Under the pieces are notes generated by a model. It did no database searches. It saw only the letters and a list, made by a program, of their open reading frames with translations, and was not told the DNA's origin. This document shows, piece by piece, positions 57,350 to 64,000 of a DNA stretch of 64,000 bases. This DNA comes from Bacteroidetes bacterium UBA2664. Lineage in GTDB: Bacteria; Bacteroidota; Rhodothermia; Balneolales; Balneolaceae. The number at the start of each line of letters is the position of its first letter. Within the stretch, counting starts at the first letter, position 1. The position numbers and the translations under genes were made by a program. The stretch covers positions 62,001 to 126,000 of the forward strand of contig DEMS01000027.1 of the NCBI GenBank assembly GCA_002359315.1. The letters run 5' to 3'.

Positions 57350-58459
57350 TTATTCAAGCCGCACCTTAAATTTTTTCAAGCTGAGAGCTATAAAAAACCC
57401 GGTCATACTAATTAGAATTAGCGTCTCTTTCCATAACATTACAAGGTCGCCTCCTTTTAACATGATGCTTCTCACAATGATCAGAAACCATTTGGCCGGA
57501 ATTATATGACTTATCCACTGGAGCAGCTCAGGCATACTGGAAATTGGAAAAATAAATCCGGAAAGAAGCACAGTTGGCAGCAAAAGTCCGGCCAGTGCAA
57601 TCATCATAGCTGTCTGCTGGTTATTGGCAATCGCTGATATGAATACACCCAGTGCAAGCGCAGTGAGAATAAATAGGGTGGCCTCTGCAAAGAAAAAGAT
57701 ATAGGAACCCCTAAACGGTACCTCGAACAAAAATTCAGCCAATATCAGAATCGTGATCACATTGATCACAGATAGAACCAGGTAGGGTAGCACTTTACCG
57801 ATAATGATATGATGTGGTTTGAGCGGTGATACCAGCAGAATCTCCATATTACCCATTTCTTTTTCACGAGTAATCGAAATAGATGTCATAAGAGCCGAAA
57901 TAAGCATCAGAATCACGGCAATTAAGCCAGGAACAAAAAGGTTCACGCTCCTTAACTCGGGGTTGTACATCATCCGTACCATAGGCTGTACTCCCGCGAC
58001 TGCTATTTGATTATTCTGATTAAGCCCTGTGGTGTACTCTTCCACAATACGAGAGGTATACGCCTGGAGTATACCGGCCAGGTTTGGGTCAGTGGCATCG
58101 CTGATGATCTGTATATCAACTGATCCAAATCGTTCCAGATTTTCAGCAAATCCGGCTTCAAACACTATCACACTACGGGCACTTCCCTGCCTGAATAGCG
58201 GCTCCACTTCGTGATAACTTTCAAGGTTCTTTGCAATCAAAAAGGAGTCAGAAGCGTCTATTTGTTGTATAAGTGCCCGGGTAACCTGGTCTTTTGAAAA
58301 ATCCAGCACACCTATACGGGCATTTTCCACTTCGTTGCGAATGGCATACCCGAACAGGATCATCATAATGAGGGGCATTCCGAACAATACAACCAATGTT
58401 CGCTTGTCGCGATAGATTTGCTTGAACTCTTTAATGATAAAACCTTTGAATGAATTCAT
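57350..58459 (-). CDS. ABC-2 type permease, first of two
   Basis: A 369-residue YbhS/YbhR-type permease: helix at about 20-42, a periplasmic domain, and five C-terminal helices with the ISITREKEMGNMEILLVSPLKPHHIIIGKVLPY signature. I chose the ATG at 58459 (MNSFKGFIIKEFKQIYRD), four bases after the ATPase stop, since a start at 58675 would overlap that gene by 212 bases. It forms a heterodimer with the following permease. The motif VPGLIAVILMLISALMT is shared with the second permease, so the two probably arose by duplication. Confidence 0.9.
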   Translation of the reverse strand: MNSFKGFIIKEFKQIYRDKRTLVVLFGMPLIMMILFGYAIRNEVENARIGVLDFSKDQVTRALIQQIDASDSFLIAKNLESYHEVEPLFRQGSARSVIVFEAGFAENLERFGSVDIQIISDATDPNLAGILQAYTSRIVEEYTTGLNQNNQIAVAGVQPMVRMMYNPELRSVNLFVPGLIAVILMLISALMTSISITREKEMGNMEILLVSPLKPHHIIIGKVLPYLVLSVINVITILILAEFLFEVPFRGSYIFFFAEATLFILTALALGVFISAIANNQQTAMMIALAGLLLPTVLLSGFIFPISSMPELLQWISHIIPAKWFLIIVRSIMLKGGDLVMLWKETLILISMTGFFIALSLKKFKVRLE

Positions 58460-58463
58460 TACA

Positions 58464-59249
58464 TCACAATTGATTTGAGCCAAATTTTGATTTCCTGGCC
58501 AGTTGAATAAAAACATCTTCAATAGATTCAGCGGAAAACGATTCTTTAAGAGCTTCAGGAGTATCGAGCGCTGCAATGGTTCCATCCACCATAATTGATA
58601 CCCTGTCGCAGTATTCCGCTTCATCCATGTAGTGAGTGGTGACAAAAACCGTGATCCCTGCTTCAGAAGCTTCATAGATCATCTCCCAAAACTGCCGACG
58701 TGTAACCGGATCCACACCCCCCGTGGGTTCATCCAGGAATACAATACCGGGATTATGAATGGTGGAAATTGAAAAGGCAAGTTTCTGTTTCCACCCCTGG
58801 GGCAGCGAACCAACCTGTTTTTTTTTAACTCCAGTTAATCCTGTTTTTTCTACCAATTCGTCTGTTTTTTGATTAAGCAAAACTCTGTCTAAGCCGTAAA
58901 TACCGCCGTAAAACCTGATATTCTCGATTGAAGTCAGGTCATCGTAGAGTGAAAATTTCTGGCTCATATATCCGATGTTTTTTTTGATCTGATCTGCTTC
59001 GGTATAGACATCATAACCCGATACCTGTGCGCTACCCGATGTGGGTGCAAGCAGACCGGTGAGCATCTTCATAGCCGTTGTTTTTCCCGCACCGTTAGCT
59101 CCAAGAAAACCAAATATCTCTCCCTTTTTTATCTCAAACGAAATTCGGTTCACAGCGGTGAAATCACCGAACTTCCGAGTCAAATTTTCCGCAATAATGG
59201 CTGTTTCAGAAATCATGTTTGTTGCTTTGTATTTTTTTAAAAGGTTCAT
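58464..59249 (-). CDS. ABC transporter ATP-binding protein B
   Basis: A 261-residue ABC ATPase with Walker A GANGAGKTT, Walker B VFLDEPTGGVD and the H-loop VTTHYMDEAEYCD. The signature loop is LPQGWKQKLAF, not LSGGQ, a variant seen in the YbhF/DrrA-like group. The ATG at 59249 overlaps the stop of ATPase A (ATGA), which supports this start over an ATG 33 bases later. In E. coli YbhF the two ATPase domains are one protein; here they are two genes in the same order. Confidence 0.93.
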   Translation of the reverse strand: MNLLKKYKATNMISETAIIAENLTRKFGDFTAVNRISFEIKKGEIFGFLGANGAGKTTAMKMLTGLLAPTSGSAQVSGYDVYTEADQIKKNIGYMSQKFSLYDDLTSIENIRFYGGIYGLDRVLLNQKTDELVEKTGLTGVKKKQVGSLPQGWKQKLAFSISTIHNPGIVFLDEPTGGVDPVTRRQFWEMIYEASEAGITVFVTTHYMDEAEYCDRVSIMVDGTIAALDTPEALKESFSAESIEDVFIQLARKSKFGSNQL

Positions 59250-60157
59250 CCCTGCATCAAATTCATAAATGCATCTTCAATCCCCGGTTGTATCGGCCGG
59301 ATAATGACATCCTGCACCCCTTCCTGATGCAAAAATTTTTTCAGTTCCGGTATATCGGGTTCACTACGTTGATCTGTGTAGTGAATATATTCACCGAAAG
59401 GATGGGCAGACTTTGTATGCGGATATCGCTGCAGGGTACGGATTAGCCGAAATCGATTCGCTGATTTGATACCAAGCAAGATTCTGCCGAATGATTCAAC
59501 TATTCCGGGCGGCGTATCTACCTTTAAAATTTCCCCCTCCTGTATAAGTGCCACCCTGTCGCACTGCCTGGCTTCATCCATATAAGGTGTGGATACAATA
59601 ATGGTGATGTTCTCCCGCCTCAGCAGTTTTAGCATTTCCCAAAACTCTTTCCTGGAAACAGCGTCCACTCCTGTTGTGGGTTCGTCCAGAACAAGAAGCC
59701 CGGGTTTGTGAATCAGGGCACAGCTGAGAGCCAACTTCTGTTTCATGCCTCCTGAAAGGTCACCGGCCAATCTATGTTTAAAGGGTTCGATTTGGCTGTA
59801 AATAGGCTCTACCAGTTCATAATTCTCCTCAATTGTGGTGCCAAATACCGATGCAAAAAAGCGGATATTTTCTTCGACGCTTAAATCCTGATAGAGTGAA
59901 AATCTACCGGGCATATATCCAAGCAGCGGACGAAGTTTTTTGTAATCTTTTACCACATCATATCCCAATACGTCGGCGCTGCCGGAATCGGGTGTTAGCA
60001 GAGTGGTGAGGATTCTGAACAGTGTGGTTTTTCCCGCCCCATCGGGACCTATCAACCCAAAAATTTCACCTTCTTCAACATTCAGCGAAATATTTTTTAA
60101 CGCTGTAATATTGCCAAAGGATTTGGTCAGGTTTTTTATGTGTATTACGGATTTCAT
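59246..60157 (-). CDS. ABC transporter ATP-binding protein A
   Basis: A 303-residue ABC ATPase with Walker A GPDGAGKTT (about residue 37), signature LSGGMKQKLAL, Walker B LLVLDEPTTGVD and a C-terminal extension (about 225-303, including RLIRTLQRYPHTKSAHPF) that may link it to the other ATPase or to the permeases. The HTPYMDE loop has TPYMDEARQ, so the usual H-loop His is replaced by Pro context, which suggests a less active site; ATPase B keeps the His. The gene follows the HlyD-type adaptor by 23 bases. Confidence 0.92.
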   Translation of the reverse strand: MKSVIHIKNLTKSFGNITALKNISLNVEEGEIFGLIGPDGAGKTTLFRILTTLLTPDSGSADVLGYDVVKDYKKLRPLLGYMPGRFSLYQDLSVEENIRFFASVFGTTIEENYELVEPIYSQIEPFKHRLAGDLSGGMKQKLALSCALIHKPGLLVLDEPTTGVDAVSRKEFWEMLKLLRRENITIIVSTPYMDEARQCDRVALIQEGEILKVDTPPGIVESFGRILLGIKSANRFRLIRTLQRYPHTKSAHPFGEYIHYTDQRSEPDIPELKKFLHQEGVQDVIIRPIQPGIEDAFMNLMQG

Positions 60158-60180
60158 CTAAGTTGAACAGAATAAAAAGG

Positions 60181-61074
60181 TCAAAAATTAACTTCGCCCG
60201 GCATGCCTATCTTAAGGTGTCCGTCAGGATTTCGGACACGCACTTTTACGGCATAGACCTGAGTTACCCGTTCTTCTTTGGTCTGGATCATCCGCGGCGT
60301 AAATTCCGCCCTGGATGCAATCCAGCTTACAGTACCTGTCAGGCTTTCATTTTCGTTCATGTTCCGGTCGATAAGCACTTCCACCTCTTCACCGATTCTC
60401 ACATCAGGCAGTTGAGCACCTGAGACGTATACTCGTATGATCATCTCATCGAGTGAGGCAATGCGATAGAGCGGTTTGCCTGTCGATGCCAGTTCATGTG
60501 CTTTTGCATACGTTTGCAGAACCGTTCCCTCGATTGGATTCACGATCTTCGCTCTTCGAATCTGATCATCAATTTGCTCAATCTGAATCCTCATTCGGTC
60601 CAGTTCAGCTCTGACAGATTGTTTTTCTATTTCCACTGCATTGATTCTTCGTTGCAATGTATTTACCTCACCCTCAGCTCTGTCGAGTTGTTGGCCTGTC
60701 GCTGCATTATCCTGCTGAAGAGAGCGGATACGATTCAGTTCTTTACGAGCGGTTTCAAGTTGTGATTGAAATACGGCTGACTGAGCATTCAACCCGTTTA
60801 TATTTGTCCGAACGGAGGCAATAGCGGCCTCTGCTTCCCTTTTTTGAAGGGAAAGTTGCATGGTGTCGATGAGGCCAATAACCATTTCCTCATCCAGACG
60901 ATCCCCTTCGTTTACATCGAATATGAGTATTCTGCCCGGTACTTCTGCTGAAATCAGTACCTCTTCCGCTTCAAATTGGCCGTAAGCATCGGAACGATCT
61001 GACTCCATGCAACCGGCAGCTATCAAGAGCAATGCGATACCGGCAGTGATAAGTTTAATTGATTTCATTTCCAT
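60181..61074 (-). CDS. HlyD/YbhG-type membrane fusion lipoprotein
   Basis: A 297-residue periplasmic adaptor with a lipoprotein signal (lipobox AAGC at about 18-21). The beta-barrel/lipoyl parts (VLISAEVPGRILIFDVNEGDRL) flank a long coiled coil (about 70-165, with AEAAIASVRTNINGLNAQ and DRAEGEVNTLQRRINAVE). It links the inner membrane ABC pump with the outer membrane TolC-like channel. It overlaps the TolC gene by ten bases, which fits translational coupling. Confidence 0.93.
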   Translation of the reverse strand: MEMKSIKLITAGIALLLIAAGCMESDRSDAYGQFEAEEVLISAEVPGRILIFDVNEGDRLDEEMVIGLIDTMQLSLQKREAEAAIASVRTNINGLNAQSAVFQSQLETARKELNRIRSLQQDNAATGQQLDRAEGEVNTLQRRINAVEIEKQSVRAELDRMRIQIEQIDDQIRRAKIVNPIEGTVLQTYAKAHELASTGKPLYRIASLDEMIIRVYVSGAQLPDVRIGEEVEVLIDRNMNENESLTGTVSWIASRAEFTPRMIQTKEERVTQVYAVKVRVRNPDGHLKIGMPGEVNF

Positions 61075-62351
61075 GATATTCCCTGTTTGGTTCTGTATTC
61101 GGTAAGCGCTTGTGTCAGCCGGATTTTTCTGATTTCAAGATTGATTCTTGCACGACTTTCGGCATTTAGTTCGGTAATATATTCAGTGGATGTAATGGCT
61201 CCCTGTTCCAGTTGAGCCAATTTTTCGGTTACAATATTATTTCGAAGACTTAGGACTTCCGTGTCCTGCTCGATCTCTTTCCGAATGGCTTCTATCTCTT
61301 TTTCTGTATCACGAAGTGATGCCTGAAGCTGACGCGAAAAAATATCTCGATCGGTGTTAATTACCCGTTTCTGTAGATTCAAAATCTCTTTTTTGATTGA
61401 CGCATTTTTTGCATTTCTAAAGCTCCATTGAGCACGGGCACCCACAATCCAGTAGAATTGCAGATCGTCATCAAATACGTCCAAACCCGGTCGTCCATAT
61501 GCAGAGGTAGCAAAAAGGGATACTGTTGGAAGCATCTCGGCACCGGAAAGCTTTTTTTGTGATTCGAGTCGTTGTTCATTTGCTTCAAACAGATCATACT
61601 CAGGTCGGTTGTTAATTGCCGATTTATCAGCTTCAGATTTATTGGTATCGGGGATTTCCAGAGGGGTTTCCACGGGAATGTCTACGCCCAATATTTCCCT
61701 TAAAACGGCATAACCCGCACTGATATGTCCTTTGGTACCGGTAAGCTCTTGTTCAATTTTAATCTGTTCCGCCCTGAGCAACATTTCATCACTTGGTAAC
61801 AGTACGCCATTTTTTACCAGGCTTTCTACCTTATCCCGCTGTTTTTTGATATCAACGAGCAAAAGTTCAAGTACTTCTTCCTGTTTTTGCATCATCAGAA
61901 TTCTGAACCATATTTGTTCCATCTGTTCCCGTATACTCAAAAACTCTGAGCGGATCCGTGCCTGTTCTGCGGTACCGGAATGTTCTTCTATTTCTTGGGC
62001 GAATTGAGATCTGCCACCGTCAAAAAGAGACTGGTTTACTTCTAAGGAAACACTGTAATGGTCTTTGCTGAACAGGGGGGGATCCATACCCGGTGTTGAA
62101 AAGGGTATTTCGGTAACATCCGATCGGTAGCTCATACTTGCATTTAGGCGTATATCCGGCTGTCGATTTGTTCCGGCAATTCTGCGATTCCATTCTGAAA
62201 TCTGATTTTGAAGATCTGCTTTGTTGCCCAATGGCCAGGATTTTTCAAGTTGGTCATAGGCCTGATGTAGAGTGAATGAAGCTGTATCCCCCTGACCTAT
62301 TGCGATGCCGGCCTGAAAAAGGAACAATATTGTCAATACATATTTTTTCAT
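61065..62351 (-). CDS. TolC-family outer membrane efflux protein
   Basis: A 428-residue protein with a signal peptide (1-19, ending AIGQ) and the TolC-like helical repeat pattern: two long helical arms (about 90-215 and 300-415) with VNQSLFDGGRSQ and RAQWSFRNAKNAS as the strand-returning parts and GAITSTEYITELNAESRARINLE near the end. It forms the trimeric outer membrane exit duct. It is the first gene of the efflux operon, immediately facing the divergent TetR gene. Confidence 0.93.
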   Translation of the reverse strand: MKKYVLTILFLFQAGIAIGQGDTASFTLHQAYDQLEKSWPLGNKADLQNQISEWNRRIAGTNRQPDIRLNASMSYRSDVTEIPFSTPGMDPPLFSKDHYSVSLEVNQSLFDGGRSQFAQEIEEHSGTAEQARIRSEFLSIREQMEQIWFRILMMQKQEEVLELLLVDIKKQRDKVESLVKNGVLLPSDEMLLRAEQIKIEQELTGTKGHISAGYAVLREILGVDIPVETPLEIPDTNKSEADKSAINNRPEYDLFEANEQRLESQKKLSGAEMLPTVSLFATSAYGRPGLDVFDDDLQFYWIVGARAQWSFRNAKNASIKKEILNLQKRVINTDRDIFSRQLQASLRDTEKEIEAIRKEIEQDTEVLSLRNNIVTEKLAQLEQGAITSTEYITELNAESRARINLEIRKIRLTQALTEYRTKQGISWK

Positions 62352-62426
62352 TTGATTGTAGTTTTCTGAAAATTTTGGACATCCCTTTTTGACTACAATT
62401 GTAAATTATGGATATCAAATATAAAG

Positions 62427-62444
62427 TTCAACTAATTGGTTGAA
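62427..62444. promoter_or_regulatory. Candidate TetR operator 1, tolC side
   Basis: An 18-bp near-palindrome TTCAACTAATTGGTTGAA, 76 bases before the tolC start. It shares AACYAATTGRTT with operator 2 at 62573-62590. Confidence 0.72.
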
Positions 62445-62572
62445 TTAAATAGTTAAATGCAGCCTAATCATTTATAAGTTTATTAAACAATTGTATATCA
62501 ATGATTTCTGAATCCTATAAGATTCAGAAACAGAGAAATTATTTTTAGAAACTCGATTTTTTTATCTTATGG

Positions 62573-62590
62573 TTTAACCAATTGATTAAA
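62573..62590. promoter_or_regulatory. Candidate TetR operator 2, regulator side
   Basis: An 18-bp near-palindrome TTTAACCAATTGATTAAA, 57 bases before the TetR start. It has the same centre and arm pattern as operator 1, one site facing each divergent promoter. Confidence 0.72.
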
Positions 62591-62647
62591 CTTTTTAGAT
62601 TAACTCTTGGTCAGTAATGAATTTCAGAAACATTAAAATTGAAACCC

Positions 62648-63268
62648 ATGGCCGACGATAAACCGGGAAAAGAGTCAACGGAAGAGAAGATATTTGAAGC
62701 AGCGCGTGATGTATTTCATCAGAAAGGATTTGATGGCGCCAGAATGCAGGAAATTGCCGACAAGGCCAACATAAACAAATCAATGCTTCATTATTACTAT
62801 CGATCGAAAGACAAACTATTCGAACAGGTTTATCAACTCTCTTTGATGAGAGCTATTCCGAAGATTGTGATATTACTCAATAAGGATTTACCTCTGGAAG
62901 AGAAACTGCGTAGTTTTGTGAGGGAATATCTGACCATCATCAAAAAGAACCCGGATATACCATCATTTATAATTCGTGAGTTGAATACAAATCCGTCACG
63001 GATACAGGAGTTTTTCAGATCTCAGGTGGTCAAAAATGTACAGCCATTTATCGATCAGATACACGAGGCATCCGGAGAAGGAAAGATTGTCGATAACCTG
63101 CCGGCTGAACAGGTTGTTATTAATCTCATATCGATGATCATATTTCCATTTATTGGAAAACCCATCCTTCAGATTCTATTTGAAATGGATGATGTCGGAT
63201 TTGAAGCTTTTATTGATCATAGGATTGAATACCTTCCAGACTATGTGGTAAAGATGACCTTAAAATAG
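62648..63268 (+). CDS. TetR/AcrR-family regulator of the ABC efflux operon
   Basis: A 206-residue protein with a TetR HTH (EKIFEAARDVFHQKGFDGARMQEIADKANINKSMLHYYYRSKDKLF) and a C-terminal domain resembling the CecR/YbiH group that regulates YbhGFSR in E. coli. It is divergent from the seven-gene operon, with two similar palindromes between, so it probably represses both. I chose the ATG at 62648 (MADDKPGK) since the in-frame TTG nine bases earlier is a weaker start. Its ligand is likely a pump substrate. Confidence 0.92.
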   Translation: MADDKPGKESTEEKIFEAARDVFHQKGFDGARMQEIADKANINKSMLHYYYRSKDKLFEQVYQLSLMRAIPKIVILLNKDLPLEEKLRSFVREYLTIIKKNPDIPSFIIRELNTNPSRIQEFFRSQVVKNVQPFIDQIHEASGEGKIVDNLPAEQVVINLISMIIFPFIGKPILQILFEMDDVGFEAFIDHRIEYLPDYVVKMTLK

Positions 63269-63408
63269 CGATCAGGCGACCCGGAGGTAGATCATGAAAT
63301 GGTTTTCCATGGAAAAAAATGTCGTTGTTTACCTGATTTGACTGATATGGAAAGCTGCTATAGCTTCTTTTAGATTTAGATTATCAATGATAGACGTGAC
63401 AATCATTC

Positions 63409-64000
63409 CTACTTCAATTTATCAATCAGGCTATACTTAGTTTGCCTTCTTTCCCATCTTTTCCTGGCAAATTCCTGCATATCGGTGATCGTATCTTTTT
63501 CGTCTACGATTTCCAGTCCAAGCAGAGTTTCGATGATATCTTCCATAGTTACAATTCCATCAAACCCACCATATTCGTCAACAATAAGTGCAATGTGCTC
63601 TTTTTCCTCCAAAAGCTTTTCCCATAACGAAAACAATACAATACTGAAAGGGACTACAAAAATTTCACGCTTGACATCTTTAAGCGTCAGTGTATGTTCA
63701 TCTTCAGCTAATTTTTCCAATACCTGCTGTCTGATAACATAACCGGTAATGTTTTCATTATTTTCTGAATAAACAGGTATCCTTGAATATTTTAAATATT
63801 CTTTATCCTTCAGAAAATCATGTAATGTCATATCCTCATCCGCAATCGCTACAACAACCCTGGGTGTCATGATCTCAGTTACTTTTACATTTTTCAGTTT
63901 GAGTATATTTTGAATGATTTTATTCTCTTTGTCAGTAAATAAGCCTTCGTCAGTACCAATACTAGCCAGAGCAGCGATCTCCTTTCTACTTGTGGTCATC
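63409..64000 (-). CDS. CNNM/CBS-pair transporter (CorC/HlyC family), C-terminal part (cut by window edge)
   Basis: The visible 197 codons include the end of the DUF21/CNNM linker (MTTSRKEIAALASIGTDEGLF), then two CBS domains (EIMTPRVVVAIADEDMTLHDFL and HIALIVDEYGGFDGIVTMEDIIETLLG) and a short basic tail. The start and membrane part are beyond the window. Such proteins are linked to magnesium or cobalt transport and resistance. The protein lacks the CorC-type C-terminal transporter-associated domain, ending soon after the CBS pair. Confidence 0.92.
   Translation of the reverse strand, partial: MTTSRKEIAALASIGTDEGLFTDKENKIIQNILKLKNVKVTEIMTPRVVVAIADEDMTLHDFLKDKEYLKYSRIPVYSENNENITGYVIRQQVLEKLAEDEHTLTLKDVKREIFVVPFSIVLFSLWEKLLEEKEHIALIVDEYGGFDGIVTMEDIIETLLGLEIVDEKDTITDMQEFARKRWERRQTKYSLIDKLK

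Overview
The window looks like chromosomal DNA of a marine or halophilic Bacteroidota/Rhodothermota-type bacterium, most likely of the Balneolales group. This is inferred from protein style (GWxTD, DUF4097, TonB receptor with a carboxypeptidase-regulatory domain, Reg_prop/Y_Y_Y hybrid sensor, ba3-type oxidase with subunit IIa), a moderate-to-low GC content judged by eye, and mostly weak ribosome binding sites. No tRNA, rRNA, transposase, integrase, prophage or CRISPR array was seen. Most genes are ordinary core or accessory functions; the less ordinary signals are in gene architecture and in the intergenic DNA.

Layout. 1-5.1 kb, minus strand: start of hemW, gamma-carbonic-anhydrase-like protein, DsbA-like thioredoxin, sufE, an orphan triple-PAS protein and an acyl-CoA dehydrogenase. 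5.4-10.7 kb, plus: a methylmalonyl-CoA mutase whose small and large subunits are one polypeptide joined by a 14-residue tandem repeat, followed with overlap by its chaperone meaB and then a methyltransferase. 10.8-19.9 kb: Hsp20, uppP, an NhaC antiporter with a GDCCVxC protein, an amino-acid permease fused to stress domains, DUF4159, a CDF metal exporter and a tandem pair of fluoride channels. 19.9-27.2 kb: a GWxTD protein and the classical dnaX-ybaB-recR cluster followed by an M1 peptidase. 27.2-33.6 kb: proline dehydrogenase, DUF4097, then a ba3-type cytochrome oxidase operon (IIa, II, I) with a SCO copper chaperone and a blue-copper lipoprotein, and a GNAT enzyme.

33.8-46.7 kb: M28 peptidase, a repeat-containing membrane protein, pyruvate phosphate dikinase, a sodium:solute symporter, a large hybrid-type sensor kinase with its NarL-family regulator, a secreted lipoprotein of unknown function and a stand-alone receiver. 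The last two genes share an upstream element containing NarL-like half-sites. 46.9-56 kb: MFS/TonB receptor pair, SRPBCC/hydrolase/TetR locus, GNAT, VOC, flavin-dependent monooxygenase and two small conserved proteins. 56-62.6 kb: a seven-gene minus-strand drug-efflux type operon (TolC, HlyD, two ABC ATPases, two ABC-2 permeases, one small protein) divergent from its TetR regulator, with two matching palindromic operators between them. The window ends inside a CNNM/CBS-domain protein.

Intergenic DNA carries two repeat classes: many short arrays that differ in sequence but keep a 7-bp period, and a roughly 85-95 bp dispersed element present three times with a variable centre. The linker inside the mutase fusion has a 42-bp (6 x 7) period and may come from the first class. 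dnaX carries an A9 tract with a -1 frame stop immediately after it, suggesting a shorter gamma product, and lacks the usual zinc cysteines.
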